Shown here piece by piece: positions 23,785 through 31,045 of a DNA stretch of 39,397 nucleotides (position 1 is its first letter; the number at the start of each line of letters is the position of its first letter). Source of the stretch: Streptomyces avidinii (lineage in GTDB: Bacteria; Actinomycetota; Actinomycetes; Streptomycetales; Streptomycetaceae); the NCBI RefSeq assembly GCF_014650695.1, contig NZ_BMVL01000026.1, forward strand, positions 1-39,397, in the 5' to 3' direction. The translations under genes were made by a program, and so were the position numbers. Under the pieces are notes generated by a model. It had not been told where the DNA came from. It was given only the letters and a program-made list of their open reading frames with translations, and searched no databases.

Positions 23785-23882
23785 GGCGGCGCCGACGAGG
23801 CCCAGGTAGATCGCCGAGGCGGGGTTCCGCGCACCGGCCCGCGGGAAGGTGAGAGGTCCGCGAGGATCCGTCCGCCGCTACG

Positions 23883-24413
23883 TCACGATGGCCGGTGGGC
23901 CCGCAGGAGGACTTCGGCGATCTCGCGCGCCCTGTGGGCCGGCTCCGGGCCCGGGTTCAGGGCGGCCACCGTCGTCGCGCCCTCTGCCAGGATCAGCAGC
24001 TGGTCGGCGAGGCCGGGGGCGGGGGCCAGTTCGGCCAGCAGGGCGTGGAGTGCCGCCTTGTGGGTGTGGACGACCGGAGGCGCGGCCGCGCCGAGCTCGC
24101 CGTGGGCGTTGAGGAAGGCGCAGCCGCGGAAGTCCGGCTCCGAGAACCACGCCGCCAGCCAGTCGAAGACGGCGAGGACGGGCTCGGGGGCTCCCGTCAC
24201 GGCTTCGCGCAGGTCGGCCGTCCAGCGCCGGTCGCGGCGTTCCAGGTAGGCGGTGACCAGGGATTCCTTGGCCGGGAAGATCCGGTAGAGGCGCTTGAGG
24301 GGGACCCCCGAGCCGGTGCGGATCCGGTCCATGCCGACGGCTTGGATGCCGTGCCGGTAGAACAGCTCCTCCGCCGCGTCCAGGAGCCGGGTGCGGGCCT
24401 CTTCATCGTCCAT
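23883..24413 (-). CDS. TetR family transcriptional regulator
   Basis: A 176-residue regulator. The N-terminal HTH covers EARTRLLDAAEELFYRHGIQ, VGMDRIRTGSGVPLKRLYRI and FPAKESLVTAYLERRDRRW (residues 4-60). The ligand-binding helical domain follows. It is divergent from the DUF1348/NTF2-like gene. Two palindromes of the form GAGAACGNTCGTTCTC lie between them, so repression of both its own gene and the neighbour is expected. The ligand is unknown; the C-terminal domain resembles the YxaF/LmrA-type group in length and in the DWLAAWFSEPDFRGCAFLNA stretch. Confidence 0.9.
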   Translation of the reverse strand: MDDEEARTRLLDAAEELFYRHGIQAVGMDRIRTGSGVPLKRLYRIFPAKESLVTAYLERRDRRWTADLREAVTGAPEPVLAVFDWLAAWFSEPDFRGCAFLNAHGELGAAAPPVVHTHKAALHALLAELAPAPGLADQLLILAEGATTVAALNPGPEPAHRAREIAEVLLRAHRPS

Positions 24414-24445
24414 GCGGGCAGCGTAGTCCAGATGGGCCTTGCGTG

Positions 24446-24497
24446 GAGAACGGTCGTTCTCGTAGGCTCGGTCACATAAGGAGAACGATCGTTCTCC
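24446..24497. promoter_or_regulatory. paired TetR operators
   Basis: Two palindromes share the same core. GAGAACGGTCGTTCTC (24446-24461) has one central mismatch, and GGAGAACGATCGTTCTCC (24480-24497) is perfect over 18 bases. Their centres are 35 bases apart. They sit in the 107-base divergent region of the TetR and DUF1348 genes and are almost certainly that TetR protein's sites. Confidence 0.8.
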
Positions 24498-24520
24498 GCC
24501 TTGCGAGAGGTGACACCGCC

Positions 24521-24946
24521 ATGACCGATGCCCCCGCCGTACGCCCGCCCCTGCCGCCCTTCACCCAGGAGTCCGCACTCGCCAAGGTCCAGGCCGCCGA
24601 GGATGCCTGGAACAGCCGCGACCCCGAGCGCGTCGCCCTCGCGTACACGGAGGACTCGATCTGGCGCAACCGCGACCGCTTCCTCACCGGCCGGGCCGAG
24701 ATCCGCGCGTTCCTCGCCGACAAGTGGGAGCGCGAGCTCGACTACCGCCTCCGCAAGGAGCTGTGGGCCTTCACCGGCAACCGCATCTCGGTCCGCTTCG
24801 AGTACGAGTGGCACGACGCCGAGGGCCGGTGGTTCCGCAGCCACGGCAACGAGCAGTGGGAGTTCGCCGACGACGGCCTGATGCGCCGCCGCGAGGCCAG
24901 CATCAACGACATCCCGATCACGGCCGCCGACCGCCGCCTCGCCTGA
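24521..24946 (+). CDS. DUF1348 / NTF2-like protein
   Basis: A 141-residue single-domain protein of the NTF2-like (SnoaL) fold, matching DUF1348. Features include AEDAWNSRDPERVALAYTED, SIWRNRDRFLTGRAEIRAFL, RLRKELWAFTGNRISVRFEY, and EWHDAEGRWFRSHGNEQWEF. Proteins of this fold bind small hydrophobic ligands or act as isomerases/hydrolases; this one's reaction is unknown. The ATG at 24521 lies 23 bases after the second TetR operator. It is likely the TetR-controlled target, induced by a small molecule. Confidence 0.85.
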   Translation: MTDAPAVRPPLPPFTQESALAKVQAAEDAWNSRDPERVALAYTEDSIWRNRDRFLTGRAEIRAFLADKWERELDYRLRKELWAFTGNRISVRFEYEWHDAEGRWFRSHGNEQWEFADDGLMRRREASINDIPITAADRRLA

Positions 24947-25054
24947 AACCGCCCACAGGGGGCGGGCACTCGGGTACCACGCCTGGATCCGCGTACGACC
25001 GCCCCCTGCCCGGCGCGGCATGCCGGAGAGGTGGCGGTGATGCAGGTGATGCCT

Positions 25055-25603
25055 TCAGGGCGAGTTCTGATCCGCCGCCGCGCCGGTATCTGCGGGCGGT
25101 CGATCCTCGTCCGGTGACTCCCCGCGCAGCTCGGCGGGTACCGGCGGAGTCGGCAGGAGCGGGTCCCCTTGAGTGTTCAGGGGGGTGCCCGACGGGTAGC
25201 GGGCGCAGTCGGCTTGCGCGGCGACCTCGAGGCGGTCGCCGGGGTACGTGACGAGCGAGAGAGTCCGGCCGGTGCCGGGGAGTTCGAGGCGCAACTCGGC
25301 CTGGTGGCGGTCGGAGGAGTTCTCGTAGTCCGCGACCTTCCAGCCCTGCTGTGTCATGGCCTTGCGGACCCGCTCGAGCGCGGGCTCCGCCTCGGCGCGC
25401 GGTACGCCCCCCAGGCTCCACGTGTCGCTCACCGCGACGACGCCGGGGGCTTCCGGCGGGTAGGCGATCCCGCGCTGGGACCAGTGGCGCATGCCCCGGA
25501 GGTGGCAGTCGGAGCCCTCGGCCGCCAGGCCGGCGCCAGGCCAGTCGGCCAGTTCGGCGCGTGGCAGGCCGACAGCTTCCGTCGGGCACCGGGAGGAGGG
25601 CAT
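25055..25603 (-). CDS. hypothetical protein (182 aa)
   Basis: A 182-residue soluble protein that I do not recognise. The first ATG after an upstream in-frame stop is at 25603, and no ribosome site is obvious. The middle (VAVSDTWSLGGVPRAEAEPA, RVRKAMTQQGWKVADYENSS) and the strand-like ELRLELPGTGRTLSLVTYPG and LEVAAQADC look like a compact alpha/beta domain. The C-terminal 40 residues are Pro/Asp/Glu-rich and disordered. Cysteines at SDCHL and QADCARY could pair. No signal peptide is visible from this start. Confidence 0.55.
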   Translation of the reverse strand: MPSSRCPTEAVGLPRAELADWPGAGLAAEGSDCHLRGMRHWSQRGIAYPPEAPGVVAVSDTWSLGGVPRAEAEPALERVRKAMTQQGWKVADYENSSDRHQAELRLELPGTGRTLSLVTYPGDRLEVAAQADCARYPSGTPLNTQGDPLLPTPPVPAELRGESPDEDRPPADTGAAADQNSP

Positions 25604-25643
25604 GAGTAGCCGTACTCAACCACCACGTCGACAGTACGCAAGT

Positions 25644-25699
25644 GCCAGCCGCCAGCCGCCAGCCGCCAGCCGCCAGCCGCCAGCCGCTTGCCGCTTGCC
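25644..25699. repeat. heptanucleotide tandem repeat (GCCAGCC x6 + GCTTGCC x2)
   Basis: Six exact copies of GCCAGCC (25644-25685) are followed by two variant copies GCTTGCC (25686-25699). A CGGCCCC/GGCCCC run follows at about 25712-25732. The array lies between two minus-strand genes and is non-coding. It looks like a slippage-prone locus. Confidence 0.85.
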
Positions 25700-25733
25700 G
25701 CGGAGCGGACCGCGGCCCCGGCCCCGGCCCCGG

Positions 25734-26312
25734 CTACGCCTCGTGGTGGGCCTGGGTGATGAGGTCCGTGGCGACCTCCAGGGCGGCCAGGCGGGTTTCC
25801 TCCGGGTCGCCCTCGACGTGCTGGAGGAACATCATTCCGGCGTGCAGCGTGAACAGCGCGCTGACGCAGCGGACCTGGTCCGTCAGCGGGCCGTCCTGCG
25901 TGCGGAGCAGTTCCACCAGCGTGAAGAGCCGCTTCTTCACCGTCTGGCCGATGGGGAGCTCGCGCGTCGTCGCCTGGTTCTCCTGCATGAACCGGTACAG
26001 GACGGCACCCGCCGCCATCGCCTCGCTGTAGCGGCGCAGCACCTCGCGCTTGGTCTCCAGGGTGCGCGGCTGGCCCTCGGCCCACGTGATCAGCTCGTCG
26101 ATGGGCCGCGTCAGGTCCTCGAAGATGCTGATGATGATGTCTTCCTTGGTCTTGAAGTGGTAGTACAGCGCCGCCTTCGTGACCTCCAGCCGCTCCGCGA
26201 TCTCGCGCAGCGACGTCTTCTCGTAGCCCTGTTCGGCGAAGAGCTCCAGTGCGACGTCCTGGATGCGCTGACGCGTGTCGCCACGGCGTCGCTGCGGACT
26301 GCTGCTGGACAT
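25734..26312 (-). CDS. TetR family regulator of adjacent MFS exporter
   Basis: A 192-residue regulator. The HTH runs through RQRIQDVALELFAEQGYEKT, SLREIAERLEVTKAALYYHF and KTKEDIIISIFEDL (residues 13-62). The C-terminal ligand domain includes AGAVLYRFMQENQATTRELP and VSALFTLHAGMMFLQHVEGD. The ATG at 26312 has GGAGAG upstream; the track of open frame continues further but without HTH-like sequence. It diverges from the 14-helix MFS gene, with a long inverted repeat between them, which is the classic drug-responsive exporter arrangement. Confidence 0.9.
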   Translation of the reverse strand: MSSSSPQRRRGDTRQRIQDVALELFAEQGYEKTSLREIAERLEVTKAALYYHFKTKEDIIISIFEDLTRPIDELITWAEGQPRTLETKREVLRRYSEAMAAGAVLYRFMQENQATTRELPIGQTVKKRLFTLVELLRTQDGPLTDQVRCVSALFTLHAGMMFLQHVEGDPEETRLAALEVATDLITQAHHEA

Positions 26313-26327
26313 GACTCTCCCCAAATT

Positions 26328-26399
26328 ACTTACTTGACGCCCGGCTAGTTGCGGGTCTACCGTCCCCATTGTAGTGAACTAGCCGGGCGGCAAGTAAGT
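26328..26399. promoter_or_regulatory. 23-bp inverted repeat operator region between TetR and MFS genes
   Basis: ACTTACTTG-AC-GCCCGGCTAGTT (26328-26350) and AACTAGCCGGGC-GG-CAAGTAAGT (26377-26399) are inverted copies matching at 22 of 23 positions, with 26 bases between them. Each arm is itself a loose dyad (ACTTG / CTAGT), so each may bind a TetR dimer pair. Binding would cover the promoters of both divergent genes. Confidence 0.75.
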
Positions 26400-26452
26400 G
26401 CCGGTGCGGGACGTAGTGCGAGTAGTAAGGCCGTAGGGCCAGGGGAGTGGAC

Positions 26453-28039
26453 ATGGTGGACACAGTCAAGCCTGCGGGGACTTCGGAGGAGGTGAAGCCG
26501 CGCAGCGTACGGGTCGTCCTCATGGCGCTCATGATCGCCATGCTGCTGGCCATGCTCGACAACATGATCATCGGCACCGCGATGCCCACGATCGTCGGCG
26601 AGCTCGGCGGTCTGGAGCACCTGTCGTGGGTGGTCACCGCGTACACGCTGGCCACCGCGGCCTCGACCCCGATCTGGGGCAAGATCGGCGACATGTACGG
26701 GCGGAAGGGCGCCTTCCTCACCTCGATCGTCATCTTCCTGATCGGCTCCGTGCTCAGCGGCATGGCTCAGGACATGGGGCAGCTGATCGGCTTCCGTGCG
26801 ATCCAGGGCCTCGGCGCCGGCGGTCTGATGGTCGGCGTCATGGCGATCATCGGCGACCTCATCCCGCCCCGTGAGCGCGGCAAGTACCAGGGCATGATGG
26901 CCGGCGTGATGGCCCTCGCCATGATCGGCGGCCCGCTGGTCGGCGGCACCATCACCGACCACATGGGCTGGCGCTGGTCCTTCTACATCAACCTGCCGCT
27001 CGGTGCGGCCGCGCTGGCCATGGTCAGCGCCGTGCTGCACCTGCCGAAGAAGCGGGCGCAGGGCAAGATCGACTACCTGGGTGCGGCCCTGCTGACGGTC
27101 GCCATCACCTCCACCGTCCTCGTGACGACCTGGGGCGGCACCGAGTACGCGTGGGGCTCCGCCGAGATCCTCGCCCTCATCGCCGTCGGCGTCCTGTCGA
27201 CCGCCGCGTTCCTCTACGCGGAGACCAAGGCCGCCGAGCCGGTCATGCCGCTGCATATCTTCCGCAGCCGCAACTTCGCCCTCATGTCGGTGATCGGCTT
27301 CCTCGTCGGCTTCGCGATGTTCGGCGGCGTGCTGTACCTCCCGCTGTTCCAGCAGTCGGTGCAGGGCGCCTCCGCGACCAACTCGGGTCTGCTCCTGCTG
27401 CCCATGCTGCTCTCGATGATGGTCGTCTCGCTGATCGCGGGCCGCGTCACCACCAGCAGCGGCAAGTACAAGATCTTCCCGATCGCCGGCGGCGCGCTGA
27501 TGGTCGTCGGAATGTTCCTGCTCGCGACCATGGACACCGGCACCACCCGCCTCGTGTCGGGCCTCTACATGGCCGTCCTCGGCGCCGGTCTCGGCTTCCT
27601 CATGCAGATCACCATGCTGGTCGCGCAGAACAGCGTCGAGATGAAGGACATGGGCGTCGCCTCCTCCTCGGCGACCCTCTTCCGTACGCTCGGCGGCTCC
27701 TTCGGCGTGGCGCTGATGGGCTCCCTCTTCACCACCCGGGTCACGGACACCATGGCCGAGCGCCTGGGCCCGGAAGCGGCCGGAGCCGCCGGCTCCGCCC
27801 AGCTGGACGCCGCGAGCCTGGCCAAGCTGCCGGAAGCGGTGCGCGACGCCTACCAGCACGCGGTGGCAGCCGGCACGCACTCCGCGTTCCTGCTCGGCGC
27901 GGCCATCGCCGTACTGGGCTTCGCGGCGGCCTGGTTCGTCAAGGAAGTCCCCCTGCGCGGCGCGGGCCCGGCCGCCCCGGCCGGCGCGGCGGACGACGGC
28001 AAGGCGGCCGCGGCCGCGCAGGAGTCGCTCGCGCACTGA
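26453..28039 (+). CDS. DHA2-family MFS drug exporter (14 TM)
   Basis: A 528-residue proton-driven exporter of the EmrB/QacA type. About 14 hydrophobic helices are visible. The family motif D1 is in LLAMLDNMIIGTAMPTIVGE. Motif A is GKIGDMYGRKGAF, and motif C-like sequence lies in MALAMIGGPLVGGTITDHMG followed by WRWSFYINLP. I chose the ATG at 26453, about 5 bases after AGGGGAG; a GTG at 26447 is possible. The C-terminal tail is Ala-rich and polar. Control by the divergent TetR regulator is expected. The substrate is unknown. Confidence 0.93.
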   Translation: MVDTVKPAGTSEEVKPRSVRVVLMALMIAMLLAMLDNMIIGTAMPTIVGELGGLEHLSWVVTAYTLATAASTPIWGKIGDMYGRKGAFLTSIVIFLIGSVLSGMAQDMGQLIGFRAIQGLGAGGLMVGVMAIIGDLIPPRERGKYQGMMAGVMALAMIGGPLVGGTITDHMGWRWSFYINLPLGAAALAMVSAVLHLPKKRAQGKIDYLGAALLTVAITSTVLVTTWGGTEYAWGSAEILALIAVGVLSTAAFLYAETKAAEPVMPLHIFRSRNFALMSVIGFLVGFAMFGGVLYLPLFQQSVQGASATNSGLLLLPMLLSMMVVSLIAGRVTTSSGKYKIFPIAGGALMVVGMFLLATMDTGTTRLVSGLYMAVLGAGLGFLMQITMLVAQNSVEMKDMGVASSSATLFRTLGGSFGVALMGSLFTTRVTDTMAERLGPEAAGAAGSAQLDAASLAKLPEAVRDAYQHAVAAGTHSAFLLGAAIAVLGFAAAWFVKEVPLRGAGPAAPAGAADDGKAAAAAQESLAH

Positions 28040-28074
28040 CCGAGTCGCTCACGCACGCAGCACCGCACCCACCC

Positions 28075-28112
28075 AAGGCGGCGCCACCGGGAAACCCCGG
28101 CGGCGCCGCCTT
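28075..28112. terminator. stem-loop terminator after MFS gene
   Basis: AAGGCGGCGCCACCGGG and CCCGGCGGCGCCGCCTT form a long stem with one mismatch around an AAA-containing loop. It lies between the MFS gene and the convergent small hypothetical gene and can serve both. Confidence 0.8.
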
Positions 28113-28130
28113 CGGCATGTCCGGGCGCCG

Positions 28131-28508
28131 CTACTTCGGGTCGTCGGTCTCCCACGGGTGGACGAAGACGTCCGGCCGGATGCCCCATGCGGCGAGCGCC
28201 GCGGCCAGGCCGACTTCATCCGCGGCCTCGGCGGAGTCGACGAGGACCGCTCCGATGTCGTGGTCGAAGCCGTCGATCCGGTCTTCGTCGTACTCCCAGT
28301 GCTCCAGGCGGAAGCGGCGGCGGGCGTCGGCGCGCACCCATCCCTCGTCCCGAGCCCGGTCGTCGGCCCCGACACGGCCGGGTGTGATGTCCACGAACGC
28401 CCGCCGCCCCGGGCGGGAGTGCGGGACTTCCGTCACCAGTCTGCGGCCCAGGCGGAGCGTGGTGAGCTTGTCGGTCGGCCAGTCGGGTCCGTTCTGCATA
28501 CGGCCCAT
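28131..28508 (-). CDS. hypothetical protein (125 aa)
   Basis: A 125-residue acidic, soluble protein that I cannot assign. Starts at 28508 (MGRMQNGPDW) or 28499 (MQNGPDW) are both possible. Visible segments are LTTLRLGRRLVTEVPHSRPG, RARDEGWVRADARRRFRLEH and DHDIGAVLVDSAEAADEVGL, ending with GIRPDVFVHPWETDDPK. No membrane segment, signal peptide or catalytic motif stands out. It is convergent with the MFS gene and shares its terminator region. Codon use is native. Confidence 0.6.
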   Translation of the reverse strand: MGRMQNGPDWPTDKLTTLRLGRRLVTEVPHSRPGRRAFVDITPGRVGADDRARDEGWVRADARRRFRLEHWEYDEDRIDGFDHDIGAVLVDSAEAADEVGLAAALAAWGIRPDVFVHPWETDDPK

Positions 28509-28699
28509 TGTGTCCGGGCCGTCGGCCCGGATTCCGGTGAACCCCCGTGCCCGCGAGGGGACTTGGGGTTCGGCCGTCCGGAGGGAAGGCTTGCCCCGTT
28601 TCGGGGGCGTTCGCGTGGGCAGGTATTCAACTCCATGCAGGACTAAAGTCCCATCGGTCCCATGAGTCCCATTACGGGGAATTTAGGGGCCATTTGACT

Positions 28700-28727
28700 G
28701 GAACTTCACGACGGTGATGAACGTCCT
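28700..28727 (+). promoter_or_regulatory. ECF sigma-E-like promoter (GGAACT-N16-CGTCCT)
   Basis: GGAACT (28700-28705, extended as GGAACTT) and CGTCCT (28722-28727) are 16 bases apart, close to the Streptomyces sigma-E class (-35 GGAAC, -10 CGTC/GTC). The predicted start near 28734 lies 20-40 bases before the deacetylase start codons at 28753 or 28771. Sigma-E governs envelope stress, which fits a wall-modifying enzyme. Confidence 0.55.
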
Positions 28728-28770
28728 GATCCACAGAACGCTCGAAAAGCGGATGGGGAGTGGACGGTTC

Positions 28771-29652
28771 ATGAGTTTCTTGGCGCGTGCGAACAAGAAG
28801 GGCGTCCGGGCCGGCGCCGCCGTCGTGGCCTCGGCCGCCGCCGTCGCGGCGACCGCGTGGGGAGTGGCCGCCCTGGTCGGACCGGGCGGCCCCGCCGCCT
28901 CCCAGCAGAACGTGGCCCGGCCCGGCGATCCCGGCCACGGTGACGACGGCCGACCCGGGCAGCAGCCGCAGGGGATACCTGAGGGCATAGCCCACGCCTC
29001 CGAGAGCGGCGGCAACGCCGTCAACATCACCATCGACGACGGCCCCGACCCCCGCTGGACCCCGAAGGTGCTGGACGTGCTGCGCCGGCACGACGTCAAG
29101 GCGACCTTCTGCATGGTCGGCCCGCAGGCCAAGGCCCATCCCGACCTGGTCAAGAAGGTGGTCGCGGCCGGCCACCGGCTCTGCGACCACACCATGAACC
29201 ACGACACCGCCATGGACAAGAAGCCCGTCGCCTACCAGGAGCAGCAGATCCTGGAGGCGAAGAAGCTGATCGAGGAAGCGGCGGGCAGCGGCGCGAAGGT
29301 CGAGTACTACCGGGCCCCGGGCGGCGCCTTCACCCCCGACAGCCGCCGCATCGCCGCCCTGCACGGCATGCGCCCGCTCGGCTGGAACGTGGACACCAAG
29401 GACTTCGACAAGCCGGGCACGGCCGCCATCGTCAACGCCGTCAAGCGCGAGATCGGCAACGGCCCGACGGTGCTCTTCCACGACGGCGGCGGCAACCGGG
29501 CCCAGACCGTCGACGCCCTCGACCAGGTCCTGTCCTGGCTGAAGGAGCAGGGCCGGCCCACCGGCTTCCCCGTCCGCACCGCCCCCGACGCCCCCGACGC
29601 GCCCGAGGCCGCCGACGCCCGGGACACCTCCGCAGCCCCCGCCGCCCCCTGA
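28771..29652 (+). CDS. polysaccharide deacetylase (NodB domain)
   Basis: A 293-residue exported or membrane-anchored enzyme. A hydrophobic stretch (GVRAGAAVVASAAAVAATAW, about 11-38) follows a basic N-terminus and acts as signal or anchor. The NodB domain (about 80-265) has the metal and catalytic motif ITIDDGPDP, the HTMNH His pair, and YYRAPGGAFTPDSRR, GWNVDTKDF and VLFHDGGG. It removes N-acetyl groups from peptidoglycan or chitin-like polymers. ATG 28771 is preferred because GGGGAG lies upstream; 28753 is possible. The tail (PDAPDAPEAADARDTS) is low complexity. A sigma-E-like promoter precedes it. Confidence 0.9.
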   Translation: MSFLARANKKGVRAGAAVVASAAAVAATAWGVAALVGPGGPAASQQNVARPGDPGHGDDGRPGQQPQGIPEGIAHASESGGNAVNITIDDGPDPRWTPKVLDVLRRHDVKATFCMVGPQAKAHPDLVKKVVAAGHRLCDHTMNHDTAMDKKPVAYQEQQILEAKKLIEEAAGSGAKVEYYRAPGGAFTPDSRRIAALHGMRPLGWNVDTKDFDKPGTAAIVNAVKREIGNGPTVLFHDGGGNRAQTVDALDQVLSWLKEQGRPTGFPVRTAPDAPDAPEAADARDTSAAPAAP

Positions 29653-29744
29653 CACGCCGTCCGCCGGGCGAACGGGTGACGGTCGACGAAGCGGACCCGC
29701 CCGCGTTGTTCCCTGGTCGCACGCGGACGGACGCACGGATGCAC

Positions 29745-29808
29745 GCACGCCCGCACCTACGTCCGCCCGCCGAACCACCCGACCGCCCGACCACCCACCG
29801 CCCGACCA
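29745..29808. repeat. C-rich short repeats (GGACGGACGCAC / CCGACC)
   Basis: The gap after the deacetylase holds short near-repeats: GGACGGACGCACGGATGCAC, then CCCGACC units (29776-29808). The plus strand is strongly C-rich. No gene is visible. The last bases hold the AGGAGG ribosome site of the next gene. Confidence 0.45.
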
Positions 29809-29818
29809 GGAGGCTCCT

Positions 29819-30148
29819 GTGGCCATCGCCCCCGCCAGACTGTCCGACCCGGTGGTCGGCGCCCTCGTCGCCGCCGTCAACGCGCACGACAAGGACGCCT
29901 TCCTCGGGGTCCTCACCGCCGACGCGACCATGTCCGACGACGGCTCCGACCGCGACCTGCACGAGTGGATCGACCGGGAGATCTTCGACTCCGGCGGCCA
30001 CATGGACGTCCAGTCCGAGTCCGACGGCGGCCGCACCCTGCTCGTCAACTACCGCAACGACACCTGGGGCGAGATGCGCACCACCTGGCGCTTCGTCATC
30101 GCCCCCGGCGGCGGCAGGATCAGCCGCTTCGAGACCGGTCAGGCCTGA
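29819..30148 (+). CDS. SnoaL/NTF2-like small protein
   Basis: A 109-residue protein starting GTG, 6 bases after AGGAGG. It has the NTF2-like pattern: LVAAVNAHDKDAFLGVLTAD, MSDDGSDRDLHEWIDREIFD, and the strands MDVQSESDGGRTLLVNYRND and TWRFVIAPGGGRISRFETGQ. Proteins like this bind small ligands or catalyse simple isomerase or hydrolase steps. The function cannot be set from sequence. It lies in the same direction as the deacetylase 166 bases upstream, apparently with its own promoter. Confidence 0.75.
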   Translation: MAIAPARLSDPVVGALVAAVNAHDKDAFLGVLTADATMSDDGSDRDLHEWIDREIFDSGGHMDVQSESDGGRTLLVNYRNDTWGEMRTTWRFVIAPGGGRISRFETGQA

Positions 30149-30271
30149 GCGCAGGCCGGGAGCCCCGCGGGCGACAGGTCCAGCCCGTACGGGGCGGCGC
30201 GAGCGCTCCCGTACGGGTGAATGCGCGCCCGGTGTCGTTCCGGCCCGCCGGAGGCTCCCGTTGGTCCGGGC

Positions 30272-30898
30272 ATGAAGCGCACCCGCATCGCCGCTCTCGC
30301 CCTCGCCACCGCCTCGGCCGCCCTCGCACCCCTGCTGGGGCAGGCCGCCACCGCCGCGGAGGGCGCGGTGTACCTCCAGGACCCGGCAGGCGGCGAGAAG
30401 ACCATGAAGTCGATGTGGACCAAGGACGAGATGCACAAGGTGGAGGGGCAGCTCCGCTTCCACCCCGGCATCCAGTACAAGACGGTCACCCGCCCCGGCC
30501 CCGCGGCCGCGCCCGAGTTCGAGCGCAAGGCCGGCGACCCCAAGACCCTGGCGTGGCTGCCCTCGTACGAGTTCGCGTGGGCGGTGTCGGACTCGTCGGT
30601 GGTGAAGAAGGCGGTGACGGTCAAAGAGGGCGCGCACCCGATCGTCGTGCACGCCGTGCTGCGCAACGCGGACCGGGCCAAGGTCGCGGAAGTGCGCAAG
30701 GAGCTGACCGGGAAGCCGCCCACCGGGCGCGAGAAGGTCGCGGGCGGCAAGCGGATCGCGTGCGACACCGGGGAGTACACGGTGGAGTGGTCGGTCACGC
30801 GGTCGGGCTACGGAACGCTCGGCGGCACCCTGCGCTGGAACTCCAGCTGCGAGCAGTACCGGACGGCCTTCGCCGAGAACCACGGGCCGCAGCGGTGA
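30272..30898 (+). CDS. secreted hypothetical protein (208 aa)
   Basis: A 208-residue exported protein that I do not recognise. The signal peptide is clear (MKRTRIAALALATASAALAP, then LLGQAATAAEG). I chose the ATG at 30272 for that reason. The mature part has KTMKSMWTKDEMHKVEGQLR, AWLPSYEFAWAVSDSSVVKK, VVHAVLRNADRAKVAEVRKE and two cysteines (IACDTGEY, NSSCEQYR) that probably form a disulfide. No catalytic motif is evident. It stands alone before a stem-loop at 30994-31013. Confidence 0.65.
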   Translation: MKRTRIAALALATASAALAPLLGQAATAAEGAVYLQDPAGGEKTMKSMWTKDEMHKVEGQLRFHPGIQYKTVTRPGPAAAPEFERKAGDPKTLAWLPSYEFAWAVSDSSVVKKAVTVKEGAHPIVVHAVLRNADRAKVAEVRKELTGKPPTGREKVAGGKRIACDTGEYTVEWSVTRSGYGTLGGTLRWNSSCEQYRTAFAENHGPQR

Positions 30899-30993
30899 AG
30901 GCGGGGTGAAGGCCGGCCGCCCCGCGCACCTTGTGGGTGCTCGTCGGGCGACTGGGCCGCGGCCTTGGATCAAGTGCCGTAGTGGCCATGGTG

Positions 30994-31013
30994 CCGCACG
31001 GGGTGCTGTGCGG
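30994..31013. terminator. short stem-loop between convergent genes
   Basis: CCGCAC (30994-30999) pairs with GTGCGG (31008-31013) across an 8-base loop. Flanking TG and TA extend the stem with a wobble pair. It is a possible terminator between the secreted hypothetical and the sugar-binding lipoprotein gene. Confidence 0.4.
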
Positions 31014-31045
31014 TACGGGTCGAAGGTCCCGTGTCGAGGAACTTC

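Noticed and set aside
25644..25699. CRISPR array
   Set aside because: The units are 7 bases, contiguous and without spacers, and there are no cas genes; it is a simple tandem repeat.
26357..28036. 559-codon minus-strand frame over the MFS gene
   Set aside because: Antisense shadow rich in His/Arg/Gly; the plus strand encodes a clear 14-helix transporter.
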